Below are positions 33,502 through 41,296 of a stretch of 64,000 bases of DNA, piece by piece (within the stretch, counting starts at the first letter, position 1; every line of letters begins with the position of its first letter). The notes under the pieces were generated by a model. It ran no database searches. It was not told the origin of the DNA and was given only the letters and a program-made list of their open reading frames with translations. Both the position numbers and the translations under genes were made by a program. Origin of the DNA: UBA4312 sp002394635 (lineage in GTDB: Bacteria > Bacillota_I > Bacilli_A > Erysipelotrichales > Erysipelotrichaceae); assembly GCA_946539765.1 (NCBI GenBank), contig CAMNHO010000010.1:1-64000 (forward strand), read 5' to 3'.

Positions 33502-34189
33502 CATTTCTCCCTGTATCAGACTGGCTGTTTGAACTGACAAAGACAGGTGGGATCAAACCAGCATCTTGAATATAGCGGGCACATTGTACACTGATGGCCT
33601 GCACAATAAACGCGTTGGCCATGGAAGAGGTCGGGCAGAGAGCTGTATCCAGATCTTTGATCTGCAAGATACAATCACCGGGAACCCCGCAGTTATCAAT
33701 CACGATATCCGCCAGATCCATCAAGTGCTTGCCGGACGGATGACGGGACGTGGTTGCACGAGAATGTTTACAATTCGTGATGGCGATGACCTTTGCCCCT
33801 CTTTTTTTGGAATCCATGGCCATTTCGATCGGATAAGCATTTCTTCCGGAATTGGATGCCACCAATACAACATCCTCCGGGGACACATGATATATTTCCG
33901 TTAAAATCTCGGCATAGCCCGGCAGCCGCTCAAGATACGTGCTCTTTGTCGCATGTTCTACCAGCGTTAATTCACTGGTCAAGATTGGTTTGACAAACGC
34001 AAGACCTCCGGCCCGGGCATAAAATTCTTCGGCTACGGTATGGGAATGTCCGCTGCCTGTCACAAAGAAGGTATGGCCATTGATAAAACAATCGGCAATC
34101 ATCTTAGCAGCGGCATCCAGGTTTTCTTTTTGGGTGTCGCGGATCTCTTGTAACACTTGAAATCCGGCTTCAAATACTTGATCGATCAT
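33467..34189 (-). CDS. SIS-domain protein, UPF0309-type
   Basis: A 240-residue sugar isomerase (SIS) domain protein. The fold is seen in FFVTGSGHSHTVAEEFYARAGG and VLVASNSGRNAYPIEMAMDSKKRGAKVIAIT, which give the phosphosugar-binding Ser/Thr residues. Members are phosphosugar isomerases or regulators of phosphosugar metabolism, often with N-acetylmuramate or glucosamine phosphates as ligands. No clear SD precedes the ATG; it starts 3 bp after the YolD stop. Pairing with a Y-family polymerase operon is unexpected. Confidence 0.82.
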   Translation of the reverse strand: MIDQVFEAGFQVLQEIRDTQKENLDAAAKMIADCFINGHTFFVTGSGHSHTVAEEFYARAGGLAFVKPILTSELTLVEHATKSTYLERLPGYAEILTEIYHVSPEDVVLVASNSGRNAYPIEMAMDSKKRGAKVIAITNCKHSRATTSRHPSGKHLMDLADIVIDNCGVPGDCILQIKDLDTALCPTSSMANAFIVQAISVQCARYIQDAGLIPPVFVSSNSQSDTGRNDEYFKKYTRQY

Positions 34190-34192
34190 ATG

Positions 34193-34531
34193 TTAATAAT
34201 ACGGCCTTTCCAGGCCCTCTCCTTCAATTTCTATAATATCCCGAATATCGATCTTTGTCTGTACGATCTGAATAAAATTCATTTCCAAATTGATCTTGGC
34301 GACCATGCCTTCCTGACGGATATAGTTCTTTCCGTTATAGTAGACAATGCGGATGATCCGGCCTTTTCGGACCAGATGGATCCGGCGATCCAGCTCCATA
34401 CGATCATCCTCGGACAAAATTTTTCTTTCTACGATCTGCTGTTCCTGCTGCCTTAATAGCTCATTGAATCCTTTCAAGGAATCAAAGGGCTGAAAGATCT
34501 GCGCACGGGCTGCATGTTCTTTATTGGGCAT
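34193..34531 (-). CDS. YolD-like protein
   Basis: A 112-residue YolD family protein: RAQIFQPFDSLKGFNELL...IVERKILSEDDRMELDRRI, followed by a small beta part (KGRIIRIVYYNGKNYIRQEGMVAKIN). YolD proteins are encoded next to UvrX-type Y-family polymerases in Firmicutes and act in the same damage response, in a manner analogous to UmuD. It overlaps the polymerase gene by 11 nt. Confidence 0.88.
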   Translation of the reverse strand: MPNKEHAARAQIFQPFDSLKGFNELLRQQEQQIVERKILSEDDRMELDRRIHLVRKGRIIRIVYYNGKNYIRQEGMVAKINLEMNFIQIVQTKIDIRDIIEIEGEGLERPYY

Positions 34532-35777
34532 TGTGACCTCCTATCAATAAGTTCCGTTTCCGAGTGGTTCCTTTTTCCTCCAGGTTCATCCCTTTGAGTA
34601 CCGCATTTTTTCCATACTGCTGGCGGATCCGCACCAGCGTTTCCTGTATTTTTTTCTCTTTTTCCACTTCCTGGATATCTGTAAATAAATCATACGATTC
34701 ATACATCTCATCTCTCACATTGTGAAAGCCGATACCGATCCGGCGGATCGGATACGATGGATTGGTCACCCGTACATACAGACGTTTGAATTCCTGCAGA
34801 AGAATACGGTAGGAATTGGTACAGTTGGAAATTTTGGTTATCGCACCGGTCGGGCGGATCACATCCTTGGAATACCCGATGGATAAGCTGATCCGATTGG
34901 TGACCAGGTGCCGGTCGGTCAAGGTCAGCACATTGACATCCACCATTTCTTTGACAATCAGAAAAGCATCCTGATACGAATAATCCTCAAAAAGGATCTG
35001 ACTGTTGGAAATGGAATGCGCTTTGGCTTTATAGCGGTGGATCTCCTCTATGGTCGTGGATTCCCGGCCCCAGGCATGATCGATCAGATAACGGGCGTTG
35101 ATACCGAATTCCTGATATAAAAGCTTTTCCGGATAATGCGCAATGCCCCACATATCCACAATGCCTCTTCGTGCCAGACGGCGGGCGATCCCCGGCCCGA
35201 TCTGCCAGAAATCCGTCAGTGGCTGATGATGCCACATCCATTGTTTAAACAAAGACTCATCCAGATATCCTGTCGAATCCGGCGCATGTTTGGATATTAT
35301 ATCCAATGCTACCTTAGCCAGAAACAGATTCGGTCCGATCCCAACTGTGGCTGTGATCCCGGTTTCCTTCAAGATCGCGGCGGTAATTGTCTGGGCCAGC
35401 TGGCGAGCGTTCATTCCGTACAGCTTTAAATACGATGTCACATCCAGAAAGGATTCATCGATGGAATAGACATGAATATCTTCTTTTGCAACATACTTTA
35501 AAAAAATCCGATAGATCCAGGCAGCATACTCCATATATAACCGCATACGTGGTAAAGCAGTGATGTATTCCACCTGCTTCGGGATTTCAAACAACCGGCA
35601 TCGGTTTTTCACTCCCTGTGTTTTCATATGCGGAGAAATCGCCAGGCACAAGGCCCCGTTCCCCCGGGAAGGATCGGCTACGACCAGATTGACACGCAGA
35701 GGATCCAGCCCTCTCTCCACACATTCCACAGAAGCATAAAAGGATTTCAGATCAATACATAAATACACTCTTTCCAT
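34521..35777 (-). CDS. Y-family DNA polymerase (UvrX/DinB type)
   Basis: A 418-residue translesion polymerase. Motifs: catalytic DLKSFYASVECVERGLDP at the N terminus, YSIDESFLDVTSYL with the paired acidic residues, GIGPNLFLAKVALDIISK, and a helix-hairpin-helix (FWQIGPGIARRLARRGI). The little-finger domain follows from about residue 235. The ATG at 35777 matches family starts (MERVYLCIDLKSFYAS); TATAAT ends 6 nt before it and no SD is present. Downstream are YolD, a SIS protein and a HAD protein on the same strand with overlaps or gaps of a few bases. A tandem 11-bp repeat lies just above the expected -35. Confidence 0.93.
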   Translation of the reverse strand: MERVYLCIDLKSFYASVECVERGLDPLRVNLVVADPSRGNGALCLAISPHMKTQGVKNRCRLFEIPKQVEYITALPRMRLYMEYAAWIYRIFLKYVAKEDIHVYSIDESFLDVTSYLKLYGMNARQLAQTITAAILKETGITATVGIGPNLFLAKVALDIISKHAPDSTGYLDESLFKQWMWHHQPLTDFWQIGPGIARRLARRGIVDMWGIAHYPEKLLYQEFGINARYLIDHAWGRESTTIEEIHRYKAKAHSISNSQILFEDYSYQDAFLIVKEMVDVNVLTLTDRHLVTNRISLSIGYSKDVIRPTGAITKISNCTNSYRILLQEFKRLYVRVTNPSYPIRRIGIGFHNVRDEMYESYDLFTDIQEVEKEKKIQETLVRIRQQYGKNAVLKGMNLEEKGTTRKRNLLIGGHNAQ

Positions 35778-35783
35778 AGTTTC

Positions 35784-35789
35784 ATTATA
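35784..35789 (-). promoter_or_regulatory. -10 box 6 nt before the polymerase ATG
   Basis: Perfect TATAAT, no SD between it and ATG; the -35 region is A-rich and weak, consistent with a need for an activator or release from a repressor. Confidence 0.55.
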
Positions 35790-35818
35790 CAAGTTGTTTT
35801 TCCTTTTTCCAGTCATTT

Positions 35819-35840
35819 ATGCAACTTTTATGCAACTTTT
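35819..35840. repeat. Tandem 11-bp repeat ATGCAACTTTT
   Basis: Two perfect head-to-tail copies, one helical turn apart, about 30 bp upstream of the polymerase -10. Candidate regulator site; it does not look like the Gram-positive LexA box. Confidence 0.4.
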
Positions 35841-35872
35841 TTAAATAATCGCCATGAATGATGCATAATAAA

Positions 35873-35890
35873 AACGAGTTTACACTCGTT
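35873..35890 (-). terminator. TetR gene terminator
   Basis: AACGAGT / ACTCGTT with a 4-nt loop, then T-run on the minus strand, just past the stop. Confidence 0.75.
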
Positions 35891-36448
35891 CTATCCGTTG
35901 GTTTTCGTTTGTTTCATCAACGCATCCAGACCACCATACCGATATTTTTCAATTTGTTCCAGTAATCGCATTGTCTCTTCCAGTGTATAATCCTGGCTTA
36001 AGATCGTAACATATCCATACATCTGCATCATCGTTAAGACATGAATCAACGAACTGTGGTCCCGACCGGTTTTTAAAGCACGAAAATAGCGTTCCTCGAT
36101 CTGCTGTTTCAGCTGAGACCAGACATCTTCATAAACGGTTCCCTTTGAACCGTAAATCAGAATATAAAGCTCCTGTTTATGATTCCATAGAAACTCAGTC
36201 ATCTTCTGATGATGCTCAAACCATAGATCGGTATCCTGGTCCGTTAAACTCTGCATGTAATCCTGCAGCTGCCGGATCACAGGTTCGATCACCTGGACAA
36301 ATAAATCCTCTTTATTCTCAAACTGAAAGTACAAAGCACCAGTGGTCACCTCGGCCCGTGAACAGATGACCCGTAAAGAAGAATCCTGATATCCCTTCTC
36401 CATAAATTCCTGCCTGGCTGCCACTAATAATCGTTCTTTTGTCTTCAT
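35891..36448 (-). CDS. TetR family regulator
   Basis: A 185-residue repressor with an N-terminal helix-turn-helix (KERLLVAARQEFMEKGYQDSSLRVICSRAEVTTGALYFQFENKEDLF) and a ligand-binding C-terminal helical domain. Ligand unknown. AGAAGAAAA precedes the ATG. It follows the membrane-protein gene by 13 bp, so the two are co-transcribed; the TetR may control its own operon or distant genes. Confidence 0.88.
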   Translation of the reverse strand: MKTKERLLVAARQEFMEKGYQDSSLRVICSRAEVTTGALYFQFENKEDLFVQVIEPVIRQLQDYMQSLTDQDTDLWFEHHQKMTEFLWNHKQELYILIYGSKGTVYEDVWSQLKQQIEERYFRALKTGRDHSSLIHVLTMMQMYGYVTILSQDYTLEETMRLLEQIEKYRYGGLDALMKQTKTNG

Positions 36449-36461
36449 ATTTTCTTCTTTC

Positions 36462-36884
36462 TTATTGATTTCTTTGTTCCTGTATTTTCTGGTACAAGTT
36501 GACAGTCTCTTCCTTTGAATATGCGTTTACTACGTAAATATCTCCATCTGTCTTTATCACAATATAGGCCTGTACATCTGTATATACATAATAAATGGCA
36601 TTTTGTCCCTGGTAGGTACTGATTCCGTTATAATAATTCGTATTTGTATGTTTCCCTTCCAGTTTTTCTGTATAAATAACATCCCGGATCGCATCATACA
36701 TAATAGTATCGGATGAAACGGTCCCTCGGATGGTTATGGCTTCCTGCTTCCAGGTAAATGTGTTTGCCGACTGGTTTTTTACCTTTTCGTTTTGATAATG
36801 ACCGGCAATCAACACAGCTATGAACAGGAAAACCATCGGTATGTTTAATAATAATGCCGTCAATAATCGATGATCCTTTGCCAT
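36462..36884 (-). CDS. Membrane-anchored protein, unknown
   Basis: A 140-residue protein with one N-terminal helix (LLTALLLNIPMVFLFIAVLIAGHY) and a beta-rich outer part (ITIRGTVSSDTIMYDAIRDVIYTEKL...AIYYVYTDVQAYIVIK). No known motif. TATAAT ends 6 nt before its ATG and no SD exists, so the mRNA is predicted leaderless. It is divergent from birA, with the two -10 boxes about 30 bp apart. Confidence 0.75.
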   Translation of the reverse strand: MAKDHRLLTALLLNIPMVFLFIAVLIAGHYQNEKVKNQSANTFTWKQEAITIRGTVSSDTIMYDAIRDVIYTEKLEGKHTNTNYYNGISTYQGQNAIYYVYTDVQAYIVIKTDGDIYVVNAYSKEETVNLYQKIQEQRNQ

Positions 36885-36890
36885 ATGATT

Positions 36891-36896
36891 ATTATA
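36891..36896 (-). promoter_or_regulatory. -10 box 6 nt before the 36884 gene
   Basis: Perfect TATAAT on the minus strand, preceded by GGA; weak -35. Confidence 0.55.
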
Positions 36897-36904
36897 TCCT
36901 TATA

Positions 36905-36933
36905 TTGATTAAATGACGCATAAAATTTATAAT
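36905..36933 (+). promoter_or_regulatory. birA promoter abutting the start codon
   Basis: TTGATT (36905-36910), 17 bp, TATAAT (36928-36933), then 6 nt to the ATG. The strongest example of the leaderless layout in this window. Confidence 0.75.
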
Positions 36934-36939
36934 TTAGCC

Positions 36940-37890
36940 ATGAACAACAAAATTTTATCCCTGTTGCTGCAATCCCAGGGAGAATTTGTTTCCGGCCAGC
37001 AAATTGCCGACCAGCTGCAGGTTTCCCGGGTCAGCATTTCCAAACATATTCGTTCTCTTCGTGACAATGGCATTGAGATTGAAGCGGTTCCCAACAAAGG
37101 CTATCGACTGGCCGCCTCTCTGGATCTGCTGGATGGACCGACCATCGAAAACGGTCTGCATCCGTTCTATCACGTAGAAGTGGTCTCCTCGGTTGCTTCC
37201 ACAAACGATGAGCTGAAAAAGAAAGCCGACCATCTGTCTGAGGGTACAGTACTGATTGCCGACCATCAAAGTGCCGGCAGAGGACGGAACGGCCGTTCCT
37301 TCTATTCCCCGGAGCATTCCGGCATATATCTTTCCATCTTTCTGCGTCCGGCCTTTTCTCTGGATACCGCATTAAAGCTGACCGCAGCCGCCAGTCTGGC
37401 CGTCGTTGACAGCCTGGAAAAAAACTATGACATTCATCCCACTATTAAATGGGTCAATGATGTGCTGATTGAACATAAGAAAGTAACAGGCATCCTCTGT
37501 GAAGCCGGATTTGAAATGAACAGCTCCCGAATGGATTATATGATCGTAGGGATCGGCATCAACGTGCATTCATATACGATGCCGCCGGAATTACAATCCA
37601 TTGCCGGCTGTGTAGAAGATTTCAGCACCCATACATGCAAGCGGAACCAGATCATCCAGGATCTGTTAAATTCATTTTATACGTATTATTCAACGATGGA
37701 GGACAACACTTTCCTGCCTTCCTATAAATCACATTCCTGTCTGATTGGTAAGAAAGTAACCGTCATGGAAGGAAAAAGTGCCTATCAGGCCATCGTTGTG
37801 GATATTGACGACCAAGCCCGTCTGATCGTAAAAAAAGGACAAGAGATCCTGCCCTTGTCCAGTGGAGAAATTCATATCCGGAATTATTGA
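36940..37890 (+). CDS. birA: Biotin-protein ligase / biotin repressor
   Basis: A 316-residue bifunctional BirA. N-terminal winged helix (NNKILSLLLQSQGEFVSGQQIADQLQVSRVSISKHIRSLR, about 1-60) for operator binding, then the ligase domain with the biotinyl-AMP loop AGRGRNGRSFYSPEHSGIY, IKWVNDVL and GIGINVHS. It attaches biotin to carboxylases and, as biotinyl-AMP complex, represses biotin genes. The ATG at 36940 is chosen over an in-frame ATG at 36913 because the latter lies inside the promoter spacer and 36940 fits the family start. No SD. A matching operator sits before bioY. Confidence 0.93.
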   Translation: MNNKILSLLLQSQGEFVSGQQIADQLQVSRVSISKHIRSLRDNGIEIEAVPNKGYRLAASLDLLDGPTIENGLHPFYHVEVVSSVASTNDELKKKADHLSEGTVLIADHQSAGRGRNGRSFYSPEHSGIYLSIFLRPAFSLDTALKLTAAASLAVVDSLEKNYDIHPTIKWVNDVLIEHKKVTGILCEAGFEMNSSRMDYMIVGIGINVHSYTMPPELQSIAGCVEDFSTHTCKRNQIIQDLLNSFYTYYSTMEDNTFLPSYKSHSCLIGKKVTVMEGKSAYQAIVVDIDDQARLIVKKGQEILPLSSGEIHIRNY

Positions 37891-37904
37891 TCCGGATTTT
37901 TTTT
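37876..37904 (+). terminator. birA terminator
   Basis: ATCCGGA / TCCGGAT with an 8-nt loop and eight T. Confidence 0.8.
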
Positions 37905-38442
37905 ACATCGTTTGAAAAAACGGAAGATTCTTGATCGGTCTTGAAAGCAAAACTGCCACAATGCAGCTGATCAAATCACCGGGCACATATACAAGAAACA
38001 GGAAATACAACATCCATCCCCATGTATAATCCATCTGATAGACACCATTTTCCAGAATGCAGAAATAAAGCAGTCCGATGATATAGATAATCAGCATACA
38101 ACCAATGGAAACAGCCAGCTTATAACCGAAGCCTTCCTTTTTTTTGGAAAGCCATCCACAGAGATAGGCAGCGACAATAAAGCCGATCAGATAACCAAAG
38201 GATGGCTGCAGTACATAGGCAGGCCCACTACCGTTGGCAAAGACAGGGATTCCCAGTAAACCAATGATCACATACACAGCGACAGACAAAGCTGCCAGCT
38301 TTTTATCCAAAAGAAGACCACAAAGAACCACAAAAAAAGTCTGCAGTGTAATCGGCACAATGGAGATCGGTATTTTGATAAAAGCACCCACCGCAATCAA
38401 GGCCGCAAACAACGCACACAGAATCATCTCTTTTACTTTCAT
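37903..38442 (-). CDS. bioY: Biotin transporter S component BioY
   Basis: A 179-residue membrane protein with six helices; KEMILCALFAALIAVGAFIKIPI and VPITLQTFFVVLCGLLLDKK are classic BioY N-terminal motifs, and GSGPAYVLQPSFGYLIGF follows. It binds biotin and works alone or with the shared ECF module. GAGGTG precedes the ATG by 8 nt. A BirA operator overlaps its promoter, so biotin sufficiency should switch it off. No biotin synthesis genes are present in the window, which fits a biotin auxotroph. Confidence 0.93.
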   Translation of the reverse strand: MKVKEMILCALFAALIAVGAFIKIPISIVPITLQTFFVVLCGLLLDKKLAALSVAVYVIIGLLGIPVFANGSGPAYVLQPSFGYLIGFIVAAYLCGWLSKKKEGFGYKLAVSIGCMLIIYIIGLLYFCILENGVYQMDYTWGWMLYFLFLVYVPGDLISCIVAVLLSRPIKNLPFFQTM

Positions 38443-38480
38443 AACAACACCTCGTTGTTACGTTATCATAAATCAAACTG

Positions 38481-38514
38481 ATTGTAAACATAATTATACA
38501 ATATAGTTTACAAT
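38481..38514. promoter_or_regulatory. BirA operator
   Basis: ATTGTAAAC, 16 bp, GTTTACAAT: a perfect inverted repeat of the BirA-box type. TATAAT on the minus strand lies inside the spacer, so bound BirA would block the bioY promoter. Confidence 0.85.
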
Positions 38515-39210
38515 CAGCCATATCCCCCATAAGATCATGAAGTGGAGCGGATAGAACACATAGAAAAACCATTTATGAAAGGTCCGATGCGTTGTATACT
38601 GCTTTCCGTTGTACAACACACAGATCAAAAAGCCAGCTGCCAGAATAGAGGCCATATCCGCCATCGCAAACAAAACAGAGTGTGACCAGGACAACGGCCC
38701 GTATTGTGTAAAATGCTGTATGAGTGCAAAAAATACGGCAGAGGCTAAAAAAGCTCGTTTCTTTTCCATCCGCAAAAAGAATAGGGTAAAGACCGGCAAA
38801 GAAATGTACCAGTCACACAGTATACTGACCAAGATCAGGCCGATTACTTCCGAAAGATCCCCGTCATTCCTTCGATTCTCCACAATTCGAAAACAAAGAT
38901 ACAAGGTAATCAAGATATCCATACCGGCAAACGTCAAAGGCATCCTGCGACTGGCACATACCACCAAGGTATATGGCAGTTCGGAAACCAGCCCGCCGAC
39001 CAGAAGTCTTTTCCTGTATTTTTCTTTATCCGATGTATGCGCATATCCTTCCACCAACAGCCACAACATGATCGGTGCTGTAATCAGTCCGATATGAAGG
39101 AACACAAAATGCAGCATCATATGCCGATCCAGAAACAGATGCGCAATATGATTGAAAACCATCGCTGCTGCCGCCAGGTATTTAAGTTGGTCTCTGTTTA
39201 AACATTTCAT
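38494..39210 (-). CDS. TraX family membrane protein
   Basis: A 238-residue polytopic protein with about seven helices and the TraX pattern: LNRDQLKYLAAAAMVFNHIAHLFL, a conserved His-rich start, RRLLVGGLVSELPYT-like segment and a C-terminal WFFYVFYPLHFMILW. TraX was named for pilin acetylation on F plasmids; chromosomal versions are acyltransferase-like with unknown targets. No SD: TAGAAT ends 6 nt before the ATG. The stop lies inside the BirA operator, so its 3' end reaches into the bioY control region. Confidence 0.85.
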   Translation of the reverse strand: MKCLNRDQLKYLAAAAMVFNHIAHLFLDRHMMLHFVFLHIGLITAPIMLWLLVEGYAHTSDKEKYRKRLLVGGLVSELPYTLVVCASRRMPLTFAGMDILITLYLCFRIVENRRNDGDLSEVIGLILVSILCDWYISLPVFTLFFLRMEKKRAFLASAVFFALIQHFTQYGPLSWSHSVLFAMADMASILAAGFLICVLYNGKQYTTHRTFHKWFFYVFYPLHFMILWGIWLIVNYIV

Positions 39211-39216
39211 AGTTCT

Positions 39217-39222
39217 ATTCTA
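39217..39222 (-). promoter_or_regulatory. -10 box 6 nt before TraX ATG
   Basis: TAGAAT, no SD. No good -35. Confidence 0.4.
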
Positions 39223-39240
39223 AATGAGGACAGAATAAAA

Positions 39241-39262
39241 AGAAAAGGCGAATCACTTCACC
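39241..39262 (-). terminator. larC operon terminator
   Basis: AAGGGTGAA / TTCGCCTT with one bulged G, then a T-rich tail on the minus strand, overlapping the stop. Confidence 0.55.
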
Positions 39263-40499
39263 CTTCCCATTTCAGATCTAAAACAGACATATTCTGTTTC
39301 TCGGCTAACTTTCGTAAGCTTTCATATTCCGGATACAGACGTTCGGTTCCATCCGGAAGGATGACCTTTTTCATATCCAAAGGTCCGTATTGAGTCATCT
39401 TGGTGACGGTTTCTCTAGGTAAGACCGTACGTTTCATCGAACATCGGCGGATACCGATGGTCGTCGTATGTGTAAACAGAAGGTTTTCCATCTTCGAAAC
39501 GTATTCCGGTCGGCAAAGAACGACCAGTTCCACAGCCGGGCGGTTCTTCTTCATATAGATTGGTTGGAAATGCACATCATTGGCACCGGCTTCCATCAGT
39601 TTATCCAATACCGCCGCAATCTGTTCGGAAGAGCAGTCATCGATATCGGTTTCCAGCTTTATGACCGTATCCTCTTCCGCTTGTTTGGTCTGGATTTCCA
39701 TTGCCCGCAATAGCGAAGGCCTTTCATATTTTCGCTTTCCGGCGCCGAGTCCGGTCTTCCGGATCACAAAGGATGTCGGAAGTTCACCCGTTGTGCGAAT
39801 GGCCGCTGCAATGGCAGCCCCTGTCGGTGTTACCAGTTCTCCTTGCACTGATACGATCTGCAAAGGCAGTTCGTACATTCGGGCGATCTGGCTGGTTGCC
39901 GGCACCGGGATCGGCATTACGCCATGTTGACAACGTACCGTCCCTGTTCCTTCACATAAAACCGGCAGGATGACCTGTTCATACCCCAGATCATCAAAGC
40001 AGACGGCAGCAGCCACAATATCCACAATGGAATCCACGGCTCCCACTTCATGGAAATGCACCTGGTCTACCGGTACGCCATGGGCATTCGCTTCTGCCTG
40101 GGCTAAGATATCAAAGATCTTATGAGCCAGCTTTCTGGCTCCCTCACTTAACTGACCGGCATCGAGAATCGCATTGATCTCGGCCATATGCCGATGAGCA
40201 TGATGATGATCGTGGTCATGATGATGGCTATGGTCATGGTCGTGATGATGGGTATGATCATGGCCATGCAGATAATCCATATCATGATCATGGTTGTCGT
40301 GCTGCAGGATCACATTAAAATCACAGGCACGGATACCGGAAGGATAAACATCCGATATGTCAATGGTATATCCCTCCAATGGAAGACTGTGCAAAGCCTT
40401 GATCAATTTATCACGATCTGCTCCCAGATCCAGCATGGCCGCCACGAACATGTCGCCGCTGATGCCACTGGTACATTCCAGATACAATGTTTTTTTCAT
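39258..40499 (-). CDS. larC: Nickel pincer cofactor biosynthesis protein LarC
   Basis: A 413-residue CTP-dependent nickel cyclometallase that inserts Ni into the pyridinium-dithiocarboxylate mononucleotide to finish the NPN cofactor. The start YLECTSGISGDMFVAAMLDLGAD is characteristic. A His/Asp-rich stretch (about residues 66-104, repeated HDH and HHH) should bind nickel. The C-terminal half runs on in one frame (TDIDDCSSEQIAAVLDKLMEAGANDVHF), unlike Lactobacillus plantarum, where larC is split by a frameshift. Overlaps larE by four bases. Last gene of the operon. Confidence 0.93.
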   Translation of the reverse strand: MKKTLYLECTSGISGDMFVAAMLDLGADRDKLIKALHSLPLEGYTIDISDVYPSGIRACDFNVILQHDNHDHDMDYLHGHDHTHHHDHDHSHHHDHDHHHAHRHMAEINAILDAGQLSEGARKLAHKIFDILAQAEANAHGVPVDQVHFHEVGAVDSIVDIVAAAVCFDDLGYEQVILPVLCEGTGTVRCQHGVMPIPVPATSQIARMYELPLQIVSVQGELVTPTGAAIAAAIRTTGELPTSFVIRKTGLGAGKRKYERPSLLRAMEIQTKQAEEDTVIKLETDIDDCSSEQIAAVLDKLMEAGANDVHFQPIYMKKNRPAVELVVLCRPEYVSKMENLLFTHTTTIGIRRCSMKRTVLPRETVTKMTQYGPLDMKKVILPDGTERLYPEYESLRKLAEKQNMSVLDLKWEG

Positions 40500-41296
40500 A
40501 GATTCAACCCCTCATTCATACTTCCGGTCCGAAAACCTTGTAGATCGATCGTCACATAACGAAATCCAATCTGTTTCAATTCGTTCACAATTTCGTGACG
40601 CATTTCAAACAACATTTCCATCTGCTCCGGCAGAACTTCCAGTCGTGCCAGATTTTCATGGATGCGAACACGATATTGTCTAAATCCTTTGTTTTCCAAA
40701 AACTGCTCCGCCTTTTCGACCCATTGCAGTTTTTCTTTCGTAATGGTCTGTCCATAGGAAAAACGACTGGCCAGGCACGCAAAGGAAGGCTTATCCCAGG
40801 TTTCCAGTCCCATCTGCTTTGACAAGATCCGGATCTCTTCTTTATATAGATCCGCTTCCCGTAACGGGCTGCAGATCCCCAGTTCCGATAAAGCTTTATG
40901 CCCTGGACGATAATCGCTGTCATCATCCCGGTTCGAGCCTTCGCAGACTACATCAAACCCTCTTTGGGCAGCGGTTTGAAGGATTGCCTTGAAAATTTCT
41001 TTCTTGCAGTGATAACAACGGTCCGGCGGGTTGTTGATAAACGCGTCGAGATGCATGACATCCACCGGTATCATTGTATAGGCGATCCCGTGCTTTTCGC
41101 AAAAGGCCACAGCCCGGTTTTTTTCACGGGCCGGAAAGGCATCGGCTACACAAATGCAGGCCAGGCAGTTTTCTTTTAAAACATCGTGACACACTTTTAC
41201 CAGAAAAGTGGAATCCACTCCTCCACTGAACGCAACAGCCACTTTTCCATACGTGTTGATCATTGCCCGCAGGGTCTGATATTTATCTTTTAACAT
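40496..41296 (-). CDS. larE: Sulfur transferase LarE
   Basis: A 266-residue PP-loop ATPase that adenylates and thiolates the carboxylates of the pincer precursor. The PP-loop is VAFSGGVDSTFL; the sacrificial-sulfur Cys region is present as SFACLASRFSYG, and NPPDRCYHCKKEIF and CEGSNRDDDSDYRPG are family blocks. AAGGAA precedes the ATG at 41296 by 6 nt; an ATG two codons earlier is too close to it. It overlaps larB by 14 nt and larC by four. Confidence 0.92.
   Translation of the reverse strand: MLKDKYQTLRAMINTYGKVAVAFSGGVDSTFLVKVCHDVLKENCLACICVADAFPAREKNRAVAFCEKHGIAYTMIPVDVMHLDAFINNPPDRCYHCKKEIFKAILQTAAQRGFDVVCEGSNRDDDSDYRPGHKALSELGICSPLREADLYKEEIRILSKQMGLETWDKPSFACLASRFSYGQTITKEKLQWVEKAEQFLENKGFRQYRVRIHENLARLEVLPEQMEMLFEMRHEIVNELKQIGFRYVTIDLQGFRTGSMNEGLNL

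Noticed and set aside
40188..40559. Methionine-rich plus-strand frame
   Set aside because: Exact antisense shadow of the His-rich stretch of larC.
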